A stretch of 32,796 bases of DNA. It comes from Euzebyales bacterium (GTDB taxonomy: Bacteria; Actinomycetota; Nitriliruptoria; Euzebyales; Egibacteraceae). Each line of letters starts with the position of its first letter. The first letter of the stretch is position 1. The stretch lies in assembly GCA_013695145.1 (NCBI GenBank), contig JACDBB010000187.1:1-32796 (forward strand). Reading direction: 5' to 3'. Under the pieces are notes generated by a model. The model searched no databases and was not told the origin of the DNA. It saw only the letters and a program-made list of their open reading frames with translations. Of this stretch, positions 1 to 7,860 are shown in pieces. Position numbers and translations under genes: made by a program.

Positions 1-99
1 GAAACTCGCCACCCAGCGAGAAAGCTCTGGCCAGGCGCCCCGCCGGCAGGTATCGCCGAACTCGAACACGCTCTGAGCGCTGCTAGCGTGCCGCCTCTC

Positions 100-912
100 A
101 TGCCCCTGCCGCGCCACCCCGGACATCCCGACCCCTTCACCGTGGGGGACAAGGTCCTGCTCGTCGATCGCAAGGGCCGCCGCTACCTGCAGACCCTCGC
201 CGAGGGGGGCGCGTTCCACTTCCACAGCGGCGTCGTGCACCACGAGGACCTCGTGGGCAGTCCGGAGGGCTGCACCGTGCGCAGCTCCAAGGGCTCGTCG
301 CTGGTGGCGGTGCGGCCGACCTCGGCGGACTGGACGGTCAAGGCGCCGCGGGGCGCGCAGGTCGTGTACCCCAAGGACCAGGCGATGATCGTCCAGCTGG
401 CCGACGTCTGCCCCGGCGCCACCGTCGTCGAGGCCGGCGCGGGTTCCGGCGCGCTCACCAGCGCGCTGCTCCGCGCGGTCGGTCCGGCCGGCCGGGTGAC
501 CAGCTTCGAGGTGCGCGAGGACCACGCCACCATCGCCCGCCGCAACGTCGAGGAGCGCTTCGGTGGGCCGCCACCCAACTGGGAGCTGCGCGTTGACGAC
601 GTCGTCGCCGGGCTTGACGGCAGCTCCGCAGACCGGCTGGTGCTCGACCTGCTCGACCCCGCCGAAGTCGTCGCCGCGGCGGCCGACGCGCTGCGTCCCG
701 GTGGCATCCTGCTCTCCTACACCCCGACGGTGCCGCAGGTCATGCGCGTGCGCGAGGCCCTGTCGAACGACGAGCGCTGGGGGATGGCGCAGACCGTCGA
801 GACGCTGGTCCGCGGCTGGCACGTCGACGGGCTGGCGGTGCGCCCGGACCACCGCATGGTCGCCCACACCGCGTTTCTCACCACCGCGCGCCGCCTGGTC
901 CCTCGCCCCTGA
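100..912 (+). CDS. trmI: tRNA (adenine-58-N1)-methyltransferase TrmI
   Basis: Predicted SAM-dependent enzyme that methylates N1 of A58 in the tRNA T-loop. An N-terminal small beta domain (KVLLVDRKGRRY) is followed by the junction motif PRGAQVVYPKDQAMIV, then the Rossmann SAM-binding motif VVEAGAGSGALT and the C-terminal RGWHVDGLAVRPDHRM typical of the family. It resembles mycobacterial Rv2118c along its whole length, and that gene also sits upstream of the proteasomal ATPase. ATG at 100 is preferred; an in-frame GTG at 88 overlaps a possible -10 box (TAGCGT, 84-89). Neither start has a clear Shine-Dalgarno, so a short leader or leaderless start is possible. About 270 residues, a normal length. 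Family call is firm; the exact start is not. Confidence 0.93.
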   Translation: MPLPRHPGHPDPFTVGDKVLLVDRKGRRYLQTLAEGGAFHFHSGVVHHEDLVGSPEGCTVRSSKGSSLVAVRPTSADWTVKAPRGAQVVYPKDQAMIVQLADVCPGATVVEAGAGSGALTSALLRAVGPAGRVTSFEVREDHATIARRNVEERFGGPPPNWELRVDDVVAGLDGSSADRLVLDLLDPAEVVAAAADALRPGGILLSYTPTVPQVMRVREALSNDERWGMAQTVETLVRGWHVDGLAVRPDHRMVAHTAFLTTARRLVPRP

Positions 913-936
913 CCCCCGGGCCTGACCGCCCCCTCG

Positions 937-950
937 CCCGCCGGGGCGGG
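937..950. terminator. GC-rich hairpin after trmI
   Basis: CCCGCC and GGCGGG form a 6-bp stem with a two-base loop just after the trmI stop. There is no T-tract, so it is only a weak terminator candidate. A TACCCT box at 960-965, which could be a -10 for the protease gene, follows within ten bases. Confidence 0.3.
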
Positions 951-1020
951 TGGAGGCGCTACCCTCGACGAACGCCGTCCCCGGTGGTCGCAGCCTGTTG
1001 CAGAAACGATCGGTCCGCAG

Positions 1021-3414
1021 TTGCCAAGCTCATCGTTCGGGTTTCTCGCCCGGCTTGTAGGGGTGTGCGCGGCGCTCGCCCTGTGTGTCGCGGGCGCGCC
1101 CGCGCCGGCTCGGGCCACCCTTCCGCGGACCGCTTCCAGCGACACGGTGCCCGGCGCGCTCGCGGTCACTTACGAGCGCGGACCCAGCGGGGGCATCGCA
1201 TCTCACCTGCTGGGGCTGACCGCCCTGACCCAAGCGGCCCCGGGCTTCCAGACCGTGGCCGCGGCGGGCCGGGTCGCCGTGATCGACGTTGGCGAGGGCA
1301 ACGAAGCGGCGGCAGCCGCGGTGCTGCGCGGCCAGCCGGGCGTCATCGCGGTCGAGCCCGAGCGCAGCTACGCCTTCTCCGCCGAGCCTGACGACCCCCG
1401 CTTCCCTGAGCAGTGGGCCCACGAGCTAGCCAACGCCACAGCAGCGTGGGACCGCACGACTGGCACGCACGACGTGACCGTCGCGGTGCTGGACAGCGGC
1501 GTCGACGGGCGGCATGCGGACCTCCGCGGCAACCTCCTCGAGCAGGTCGACGTGTCCACCGGGCTGGTGCGGCGTCGGGGTGTCGGCCAGGCGAACGCCA
1601 CCTGCGGCACGGGGGTCGCCCCGCATCACGGCACCAATGTCGCCGGGGTGGTGGGCGCCGTCGGCGACAACGGCCAGGGGATCGCTGGGGCCGCCTGGCG
1701 GGTGGGCATCGTCGACGTGGCTCTCGTGTCAGCCGAGTCGCGCGCCCGAACCGGCGGCTGCGCACCGACGGACCGCGCCGTCATCGCCGGACTGCAGTAC
1801 GTGACGGGCGATCCAGCGGGCGTGGACGTGGTCAACCTCAGCCTCGGCGGCACCGACACCGGCTGCCCCACCGCGCTGCAGGCCGCGATCGACGACGCGC
1901 GCGCCGGCGGTGTGGTGGTGGTCGCCGCCGCCGGGAACACGCAGGTCGGGGCCCCAGGCACGCCCAACGTGCCGGCCGCGTGCAACGGCGTGGTCAGCGT
2001 GGGGGCGGCGGGGCAGGACGGCGTGGTGGCCGACTACTCGACGCGGCACGAGACGGTCGACCTCGTGGCACCCGGCGGGCAGCCGGACGACGAGGAGACC
2101 TGCGACGTCGCGCGCTGCGTGCTCACGACCCACCCAGACGGCCGCTACGTCGCCGTCGCCGGCACCTCGTTCGCGGCCCCCTACGTGGCCGGCGTCGCGG
2201 CGCTGGTGCGCTCCGTGAGGCCAGGGCTGACCCCCGACCAGGTCGAATCGCTGGTGGAGGGCGCCGCTGGCCCGCCTGGCAGGGAACGAACCGACGCCGA
2301 GGGCTGGGGGCTGGTCGACGCCGGCGCGGCGGTCGCGGCAGCCGCGGCGGGCGGCGACGTTGTTTCTCCCGCGGCCGACCCGCCGTTCCGCGTGCGCGGC
2401 GGCAGCGGCGAGGACGCCTTCCTCAGGGTCGCGCGCGGAGACGGCAAGACCGAGCCCGTGACCCAGTCCGTACGGGTCTCGCAGGCCGCGTTCGGCGCGG
2501 GTGAGGCGACGCACGCGGTGCTCGCCCGCGCCGACGTCTACGCAGACGCGCTGGCGGGCAGCACCCTGGCGGGCGCGACCGCCCCGGTCCTGTTCACGCC
2601 TGGCGAGGGCGGTCTCCACGCGGCCACCGCCCGCGAGCTGCGGCGCGCCCTGCCCGCGGGTCGCGTGGTCTACCTGCTGGGCGGGGAGGCGGCGCTGGAC
2701 GCGTCCGTCGAGCAGGGCGCGCGCGACCTCGGCTACGCCGTGAAGCGCCTGCGCGTGGAGGGGCAGGCCCGCGAGGGCACCGCCCGGGCCGTCGCCGCCG
2801 AGGTGGCCGCACTGCGTCAAGCGCGCCGTGATCCGCCCGTCAACGCCGTGCTGCTGGCCAACCGGGTGGACTGGCCGGACGCCGTCGCCGCGGGCCAGCT
2901 GAGCGCGCACCAGCAGCTGCCGGTGCTCCTGGCTTACCCCGACGGCCTCGATCAGCAGACCAAAGAGGCGCTGGCCGCACTCGGCCCTGAACGGATCTAC
3001 GTCGTGGGTGGCACGGATGTCGTCGGTGACAGGGTGGCGGCCGACGCCGCGCGGATCGCCGGGGGCGCGACGGTCAGCCGACTGGGCGGGCCCACCCGCA
3101 CCGAGACGACCCTCGCGGTCAGCGCTGAGCTGGAGCGTCGCATCGGCGCCGCCGGTGAGGCCGTCACGGAGGGGATCGTGGTCAACCTCGACCGCTCCGA
3201 CGGCTACGCCCACGTGCTGAGCGCGACGGTGCTCGTCGCGCGACGGGACTCGGTGCTCGTAGGCGTGCGGCGCGCGGCCGGAACCGAGATCCCGCGGTCG
3301 ACGATCGACTACGCGTGCGGCCGCGGCTTCGGCACGCTCCTCGCCGGTGACACCGACCTGCTGCCCGACGACATCGGCGCGACGGTGGCCAGGGTGTTCC
3401 GCGGCGCCTGCTGA
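1021..3414 (+). CDS. Secreted subtilisin-like S8 serine protease with C-terminal cell-wall-binding repeats (CWB2)
   Basis: Predicted exported endopeptidase anchored to the cell wall. A signal peptide (hydrophobic stretch about residues 8-26, cleavage likely after APARA) precedes an inhibitor-like propeptide and a subtilisin domain. The catalytic residues are visible: Asp158 in VAVLDSGVDG, His203 in HHGTNVAGVV, oxyanion Asn306 in AAAGNT and Ser383 in GTSFAAPYVAG. Residues about 490-797 hold the cell wall-binding repeat 2 pattern, including YVVGGTDVVGDRVA, RLGGPTRTETT and the final DDIGATVARVF. The start is TTG at 1021: it is the one in-frame codon that gives an intact signal peptide, but it lacks a good Shine-Dalgarno. 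It sits between trmI and the proteasomal ATPase, where mycobacteria carry unrelated genes. Substrate unknown. Confidence 0.9.
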   Translation: MPSSSFGFLARLVGVCAALALCVAGAPAPARATLPRTASSDTVPGALAVTYERGPSGGIASHLLGLTALTQAAPGFQTVAAAGRVAVIDVGEGNEAAAAAVLRGQPGVIAVEPERSYAFSAEPDDPRFPEQWAHELANATAAWDRTTGTHDVTVAVLDSGVDGRHADLRGNLLEQVDVSTGLVRRRGVGQANATCGTGVAPHHGTNVAGVVGAVGDNGQGIAGAAWRVGIVDVALVSAESRARTGGCAPTDRAVIAGLQYVTGDPAGVDVVNLSLGGTDTGCPTALQAAIDDARAGGVVVVAAAGNTQVGAPGTPNVPAACNGVVSVGAAGQDGVVADYSTRHETVDLVAPGGQPDDEETCDVARCVLTTHPDGRYVAVAGTSFAAPYVAGVAALVRSVRPGLTPDQVESLVEGAAGPPGRERTDAEGWGLVDAGAAVAAAAAGGDVVSPAADPPFRVRGGSGEDAFLRVARGDGKTEPVTQSVRVSQAAFGAGEATHAVLARADVYADALAGSTLAGATAPVLFTPGEGGLHAATARELRRALPAGRVVYLLGGEAALDASVEQGARDLGYAVKRLRVEGQAREGTARAVAAEVAALRQARRDPPVNAVLLANRVDWPDAVAAGQLSAHQQLPVLLAYPDGLDQQTKEALAALGPERIYVVGGTDVVGDRVAADAARIAGGATVSRLGGPTRTETTLAVSAELERRIGAAGEAVTEGIVVNLDRSDGYAHVLSATVLVARRDSVLVGVRRAAGTEIPRSTIDYACGRGFGTLLAGDTDLLPDDIGATVARVFRGAC

Positions 3415-3439
3415 GCTCTGGGCGCACGTCGCGGAACGA

Positions 3440-3467
3440 CTGAACCTGAGCAGTCGGGACCTATACT
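3440..3467 (+). promoter_or_regulatory. Putative promoter of the proteasomal ATPase gene
   Basis: A TATACT -10 box (3462-3467) lies 16 bp after CTGAAC (3440-3445), a partial -35 match. It is the best -10 match in the gap between the protease stop and the ATPase start. Transcription would begin near 3474 and include the palindrome at 3484-3504. Confidence 0.5.
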
Positions 3468-3480
3468 CGTCTCCATGTTC

Positions 3481-3504
3481 CATGACGGTCGCTGCACGAC
3501 CGCC
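3481..3504 (+). repeat. Head of the dispersed palindromic repeat in the ATPase gene leader
   Basis: CATG followed by GACGGTCGC-TGC-ACGACCGCC forms an imperfect hairpin. It matches the first part of the repeat units at 17216, 18175 and 22361-22439, but here the rest of the unit is missing. It lies between the putative promoter and the Shine-Dalgarno of the ATPase gene, so it would be part of the mRNA leader. Confidence 0.6.
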
Positions 3505-3525
3505 GCGCCGGGAGGAAGAGCGATC

Positions 3526-5265
3526 ATGTCCTCAGATGACACGTCCGCAGATCAGGCTGAGGCGATCAGGCTCCGCACCCAGATCCGGTCCCTTGAGGAC
3601 GAGATCGCGCTCCTGCAGCGGCGTCTGGAGGACTCCCCGTCGCGGGTCCGCCAGCTCGAGGAGCGGTTGCTGGAGACCAAGACCCAGCTGTCCGGTGCGC
3701 TCGCGCAGAACGCCAAGCTGGCCGACACCCTCCGGGAGGCGCGGGAGCAGATCCTGGCGCTCAAGGAGCAGGTCGAGAAGCTGGCCGCCCCGCCGCAGGG
3801 CTTCGGGGTGTTCCTCCAAGCCCGGGAGGACGACACCGTCGAGATCGTCACCCAGGGCCGCAAGCTGCGTGTGAATGTCAGTCCAGAGGTCGACGTCAGC
3901 GACCTGGTGCGCGGCCAGGAGGTCGTGCTCAATGAGGCGCTCAACATCGTCGAGGCCGCCACGTTCGAGGTGACCGGCGAGGTCATGACCCTCAAGGAGC
4001 GCGTCGACGAGCATCGCCTGCTGGTCATCGGCCGCACCGACGACGAGGTGGTCGTCCGCATCGCCGAGCCGCTGCTCGGGGTGCCGCTGCGGGCCGGCGA
4101 CTCGCTCCTGGTCGAGTCACGCTCGAGCTACGCGCTCGAGCGCCTGCCGCGACCCGAGGTGGAGGAGCTCGTCCTGGAGGAGGTGCCCGACATCTCCTAC
4201 ACCGACATCGGAGGACTGGCCGACCAGATCGAGGCCATCCAGGACGCCGTCGAGCTGCCGTTCCTGCACGCCGACCTGTTCTACGAGCACGAGCTGAAGC
4301 CACCGAAGGGGATCCTCCTGTACGGGCCTCCTGGCTGCGGCAAGACGATGATCGCCAAGGCCGTGGCCAACTCGCTGGCCAAGCGGGTCGCCGAGAAGGA
4401 GGGCAGGGCGGACGCCCGCAGCTACTTCCTCAACATCAAGGGCCCGGAGCTGCTCAACAAGTACGTGGGCGAGACCGAGCGACAGATCCGCCTGATCTTC
4501 CAGCGCGCCCGCGAGAAGGTCGAGGAGGGCTTCCCCGTCATCGTCTTCTTCGACGAGATGGACTCCATCTTCCGCACACGCGGGTCGGGCGTGTCCAGCG
4601 ACGTCGAGAACACGATCGTCCCGCAGCTGCTCAGCGAGATCGACGGCGTCGAGACCCTGAAGGACGTCATCGTCATCGGGGCGTCCAACCGTGAGGACAT
4701 GATCGACCCGGCGATCCTGCGGCCCGGCCGCCTCGACGTGAAGATCAAGATCGAGCGCCCCGACGAGGACGCCGCCCGCGAGATCTTCCGCATCTACCTG
4801 CACGCCCGGCTGCCGATCCATCCCGACCTGGTGAAGGAGCGCGGCGCCGACGAGCAGGCCGCGATCGACTGGCTGATCATGGAGACCTGCAGGCGCATGT
4901 ACGCCGCGGCGGACGAGAACCAGTTCCTGGAGGTCACCTACGCCAACGGTGACAAGGAGGTCCTGTTCTTCAAGGACTTCAACTCCGGAGCCATGATCGA
5001 GAACGTCGTCGCGCGCGGCAAGAAGATGGCCATCAAGCGCTTCCTCGACGAGGGTCAGAAGGGCATCAAGGCCGAGGACCTGTTCCAGGCGATCCGCGAC
5101 GAGTTCAAGGAGAACGAGGATCTGCCCAACACCACCAACCCCGACGACTGGGCACGCATCTCGGGCAAGAAGGGCGAGCGGATCGTCTACGTCCGCACCC
5201 TCATCGGGGACGGCAAGGAGCCCGGCAAGTCCATCGAGAACGTCAACACCGGCCAGTACCTGTAG
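3526..5265 (+). CDS. arc: Proteasome-associated AAA ATPase (Arc/Mpa)
   Basis: Hexameric ATP-driven unfoldase that recognises pupylated proteins and feeds them to the 20S proteasome. An N-terminal coiled coil (about residues 8-90, heptad-rich) binds Pup. Two OB-type beta domains follow, then one AAA module with Walker A GPPGCGKT (267-274) and Walker [10 protein letters not shown] (Asp343, Glu344). The protein ends in GQYL, the penultimate-Tyr docking motif that opens the proteasome gate. About 579 residues, as in the family. ATG at 3526 is chosen because GGGAGGAAG sits about 10 bases upstream; an upstream in-frame ATG at 3475 would translate through the palindrome and has no ribosome site. Convergent with the exporter genes, 21 bases away. 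Confidence 0.97.
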   Translation: MSSDDTSADQAEAIRLRTQIRSLEDEIALLQRRLEDSPSRVRQLEERLLETKTQLSGALAQNAKLADTLREAREQILALKEQVEKLAAPPQGFGVFLQAREDDTVEIVTQGRKLRVNVSPEVDVSDLVRGQEVVLNEALNIVEAATFEVTGEVMTLKERVDEHRLLVIGRTDDEVVVRIAEPLLGVPLRAGDSLLVESRSSYALERLPRPEVEELVLEEVPDISYTDIGGLADQIEAIQDAVELPFLHADLFYEHELKPPKGILLYGPPGCGKTMIAKAVANSLAKRVAEKEGRADARSYFLNIKGPELLNKYVGETERQIRLIFQRAREKVEEGFPVIVFFDEMDSIFRTRGSGVSSDVENTIVPQLLSEIDGVETLKDVIVIGASNREDMIDPAILRPGRLDVKIKIERPDEDAAREIFRIYLHARLPIHPDLVKERGADEQAAIDWLIMETCRRMYAAADENQFLEVTYANGDKEVLFFKDFNSGAMIENVVARGKKMAIKRFLDEGQKGIKAEDLFQAIRDEFKENEDLPNTTNPDDWARISGKKGERIVYVRTLIGDGKEPGKSIENVNTGQYL

Positions 5266-5286
5266 CCCCGTAACCCTGGCCGTCGG

Positions 5287-6102
5287 TCAGGCGCGGAGCA
5301 GGCGCTCCAGGCGGCGGGAGGCGACGGCGAGACCGGCGACGCCCATGACCACGAGGTAGGCGACGTGGCCGAGGATGCTCGCGTCGAGCGCGCCCAGGGT
5401 CAGCGAGCGCAGCAGGCTCACGCCGTGGTACAGCGGTGACAGCTGCACGAACGGGCGCACGGCCTCGGGGTAGACGTCGAGAGGAAAGAACGTCGCGGAG
5501 AACAGGAACAGCGGCAGAACCACCAGCTGCACCATGTCGAAGTCCTGCCAGCCGCGCATGAACGTCGTCGCCGCCATGCCGACCGCTCCGAACGCGAAGC
5601 CGATCAGCAGGGCGCCGGGCAGCGCCAGCAGCCCCAGTGGCGAGGCCACGAGCCCCATCACCGCCATGACCACCAGGAAGCCGGACGCGTACAGGAGGCC
5701 GCGCAGCTGGCTCCACACGATCTCGCCGACCGCGATGTCGAACGGACCGACCGGTGTGGCGAGGATCGCGTCGTAGGTCTTGGCATAGCGCAGCTTCGAG
5801 AAGATGTTTATCGTCGACTCGTAGATCGCGCCGTTCATGGCTGAGGCGGCCAGCAGGCCAGGAGCGACGAACATCGCGTAGCCGACGGCCGGCTCACCGC
5901 CGGTGGAGCTGACTTCGCCCACGAGCCGGCCGATGCCGACGCCGATCGAGAACAGGTAGAACACCGGCTCGAAGAACCCGCTGAACACGATCATCCAGAT
6001 CCGCCGGTAGACGATCAGGTTGCGCTCGATCAGGTAGCGCGCCCGCCGCGGGGCGAGCATGCCGGGCGGCACGACCCGCGCGATGAGCGTTCCCGCGCTC
6101 AT
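5287..6102 (-). CDS. ABC-2 type transporter permease (second subunit)
   Basis: Integral membrane subunit of an ABC-2 exporter of the DrrB/NodJ kind. About 271 residues with six predicted membrane segments. The family's C-terminal region is visible (PLFLFSATFFPLDVYPEAVR, then SPLYHGVSLLRSLTLG). Its ATG overlaps the stop of the upstream permease (ATGA), so the two are translationally coupled and probably form a heteromeric channel with it. The two permeases share the same layout and motif (FLFS-TFFP), pointing to an ancient duplication. The cargo cannot be read from sequence; relatives export drugs, lipids or polysaccharides. Confidence 0.88.
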   Translation of the reverse strand: MSAGTLIARVVPPGMLAPRRARYLIERNLIVYRRIWMIVFSGFFEPVFYLFSIGVGIGRLVGEVSSTGGEPAVGYAMFVAPGLLAASAMNGAIYESTINIFSKLRYAKTYDAILATPVGPFDIAVGEIVWSQLRGLLYASGFLVVMAVMGLVASPLGLLALPGALLIGFAFGAVGMAATTFMRGWQDFDMVQLVVLPLFLFSATFFPLDVYPEAVRPFVQLSPLYHGVSLLRSLTLGALDASILGHVAYLVVMGVAGLAVASRRLERLLRA

Positions 6103-6875
6103 CGCACCAGCTTGCGGTCGAAGACCCGCACGGCCACCGCGGCGCCCACCAGCAGCCAGGCCACCAGGTAGGCGCCGTGGGCAAGGGGCGGCCACGCGGG
6201 CGCGGACCCCAGCGCCGCCGCGCGCGCCAGCTCGACCCCGTGCCACAGCGGGGTCACGACCGCCACCGGCTGCAGCGGCGCGGGCAGCTGGCTGATCGGG
6301 AAGAAGGTCCCCGAGAACAGGAACAGCGGCACGATGCCGAAGCGGAACAGCGAGCTCAGCCCGTAGTCGCTGCTGCCACCGGCGGCGATGGCGGTGATTG
6401 GCGGCGCGAAGGCCATGCCCGTCAGCACGGCCGGCAGGACAGCCAGCGCCCCGCCCGCCGGGCCGGTCGCGCCGAAGGCGGTCATGACGAGCGCGAACAC
6501 GCTCGCCGCGAGCACCAGGCGCAGCGCCACCCAGCACAGGTGCCCGACGACCAGGTCGCGAGCGCTCACCGGCGTCGCCAGCGCAGCGTGGTAGGTCTTG
6601 ACCCACTTGATGCGAGCGCGCACCGGGAACGCGCTGTCGGCCGCCGCGGTCTGCATCGCCGTCGCCGCGAGCAGGCCGGGAGCCAGGAACTCCAGGTAGC
6701 CGAACCCCCCGAGCGCCGCGCCACCGACGCCGCGATCCACCAGCGCGCCCAGACCGACGCCCATGGCCAACAGGAACAGGATCGGGTTGAGGAAGGTGGT
6801 GACGACCGACCCCATCCAGGTCCGGCGGTACGTGCGCGCGTGCGCCTCCAGCACCCGCAGCACCGGGGCGCTCAC
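6099..6875 (-). CDS. ABC-2 type transporter permease (first subunit)
   Basis: Integral membrane subunit, about 258 residues and six predicted helices. Its sequence includes TFLNPILFLLAMGVGLG and LFLFSGTFFPISQLP, the usual ABC-2 permease pattern. The start is GTG at 6875, overlapping the ATPase stop as GTGA; the open frame continues upstream but only inside the ATPase gene in another frame. The next gene starts inside its stop codon. All three exporter genes are therefore one tightly coupled operon transcribed away from dop. Confidence 0.88.
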   Translation of the reverse strand: MSAPVLRVLEAHARTYRRTWMGSVVTTFLNPILFLLAMGVGLGALVDRGVGGAALGGFGYLEFLAPGLLAATAMQTAAADSAFPVRARIKWVKTYHAALATPVSARDLVVGHLCWVALRLVLAASVFALVMTAFGATGPAGGALAVLPAVLTGMAFAPPITAIAAGGSSDYGLSSLFRFGIVPLFLFSGTFFPISQLPAPLQPVAVVTPLWHGVELARAAALGSAPAWPPLAHGAYLVAWLLVGAAVAVRVFDRKLVR

Positions 6876-7798
6876 TCGACCAGGCTCCGGCCGGTGAGTC
6901 GCAGGAACACATCCTCGAGGGTGCTGCGGCGAACCACCACGCTCTCGGGCTCGAGCCCGCGATCGGCGATCTCGGCGACGACCTGGTCGGCCTCGTCGGT
7001 GTACAGCAGCAGACGGTCGGGCAGGTCCTCCACACGCTTGGCCAGCCCGTGGACGCTGTCCGCGACGCCGTCCTGCAGGCCCGCGGCGAAGCGCAGCTCG
7101 AGCACCTCGCGGGTGACGTACCGCGCGATCAGCTCGCGGGGGGAACCCTCCGCGGCGATGCGGCCCTGGTCCATCACGACCAGCCGGTCGCACAGCTGCT
7201 CCGCGTCGTCCATGTAGTGGGTGGTCACGACCAGGGTGACGCCGCGTTGCTTGAGGCGGTACAGGCGGTCCCAGACGAGGTGCCGCGCCTGCGGGTCGAG
7301 GCCCGTGGTCGGCTCGTCCAGCAGCAGCAGGTCAGGCTGGTTGACCAACGCCCGCGCGATGGTCAGGCGACGCTTCATGCCGCCCGAGAGGGGATCGACA
7401 CGATCTTCGCGGCGGTCGGTCAGCTCCACGAAATCGAGCAGCTCGGCGACCCGTTCGTTGATCACGCGGCGTGGCAGATCGAAGTAGCGCCCGTAGATCA
7501 GCAGGTTCTCGTAGACGCTCAGCTCCGCGTCGAGGGTGTTCTCCTGCGGCACGACGCCGAGCCGGCTCCGGATGGCGGCGCCGTCGGTCGCGGGATCGCG
7601 GCCGAGGACCCGCAGGTGCCCCTGGCTGACGGGGGAGGTCGCCCCGATCATGCGCATGGTTGAGCTCTTGCCAGCCCCGTTCGGCCCCAGGAACCCGAAC
7701 GCCTCGCCCGGTCGCACCACGAAGTCGATGCCGTCCACGGCCGTGAAGGCACCGAAGCGCTTCGTCAGCCCGGCAGCCTCGACGACGATCTCCGACAT
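6872..7798 (-). CDS. ABC transporter ATP-binding protein (DrrA/NodI-like)
   Basis: Nucleotide-binding subunit of the exporter. Walker A GPNGAGKSS, Q-loop region VVPQENTLD, signature LSGGMKRRL, Walker B LLLLDEPTTGLDP and the switch His in TTHYMDDAE are all present. The C-terminal part has the extra domain of DrrA/NodI-type proteins that drive ABC-2 permeases. ATG at 7798 is chosen; a TTG three codons upstream is possible. The minus-strand sequence TAGGTT (7806-7811) lies seven bases before the ATG, the spacing of a leaderless actinobacterial promoter. First gene of the three-gene operon. The transported compound is unknown. Confidence 0.94.
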   Translation of the reverse strand: MSEIVVEAAGLTKRFGAFTAVDGIDFVVRPGEAFGFLGPNGAGKSSTMRMIGATSPVSQGHLRVLGRDPATDGAAIRSRLGVVPQENTLDAELSVYENLLIYGRYFDLPRRVINERVAELLDFVELTDRREDRVDPLSGGMKRRLTIARALVNQPDLLLLDEPTTGLDPQARHLVWDRLYRLKQRGVTLVVTTHYMDDAEQLCDRLVVMDQGRIAAEGSPRELIARYVTREVLELRFAAGLQDGVADSVHGLAKRVEDLPDRLLLYTDEADQVVAEIADRGLEPESVVVRRSTLEDVFLRLTGRSLVE

Positions 7799-7805
7799 GC
7801 CGGGC

Positions 7806-7811
7806 AACCTA
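7806..7811 (-). promoter_or_regulatory. Putative -10 box, leaderless start of the exporter operon
   Basis: On the minus strand TAGGTT is followed by seven bases and then ATG (7798). In actinobacteria a TANNNT box 6-7 bases before the start codon is the usual sign of a leaderless transcript. No -35 is recognised. Confidence 0.4.
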
Positions 7812-7848
7812 TCAGCCGCAGGGCGCCCGTGCGCAGCGAACCCCGCGC

Positions 7849-7854
7849 TAGTCT
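7849..7854 (+). promoter_or_regulatory. Putative -10 box, leaderless start of dop
   Basis: TAGTCT is followed by six bases and the GTG start of dop at 7861. There is no Shine-Dalgarno in front of that start, which supports a leaderless transcript. It faces away from the exporter -10 box 37 bases to the left. Confidence 0.45.
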
Positions 7855-7860
7855 GCCGGT

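Noticed and set aside
1729-3483. 584-residue open frame on the minus strand across the S8 protease
   Set aside because: Antisense shadow of a gene with a complete catalytic triad; long antisense frames are expected at this GC content, and the translation has no recognisable domain.
3475-3525. Upstream ATG giving the proteasomal ATPase 17 extra residues
   Set aside because: No ribosome site, starts almost at the predicted transcription start and reads through the palindrome; the next ATG has a strong Shine-Dalgarno and the family N-terminus.
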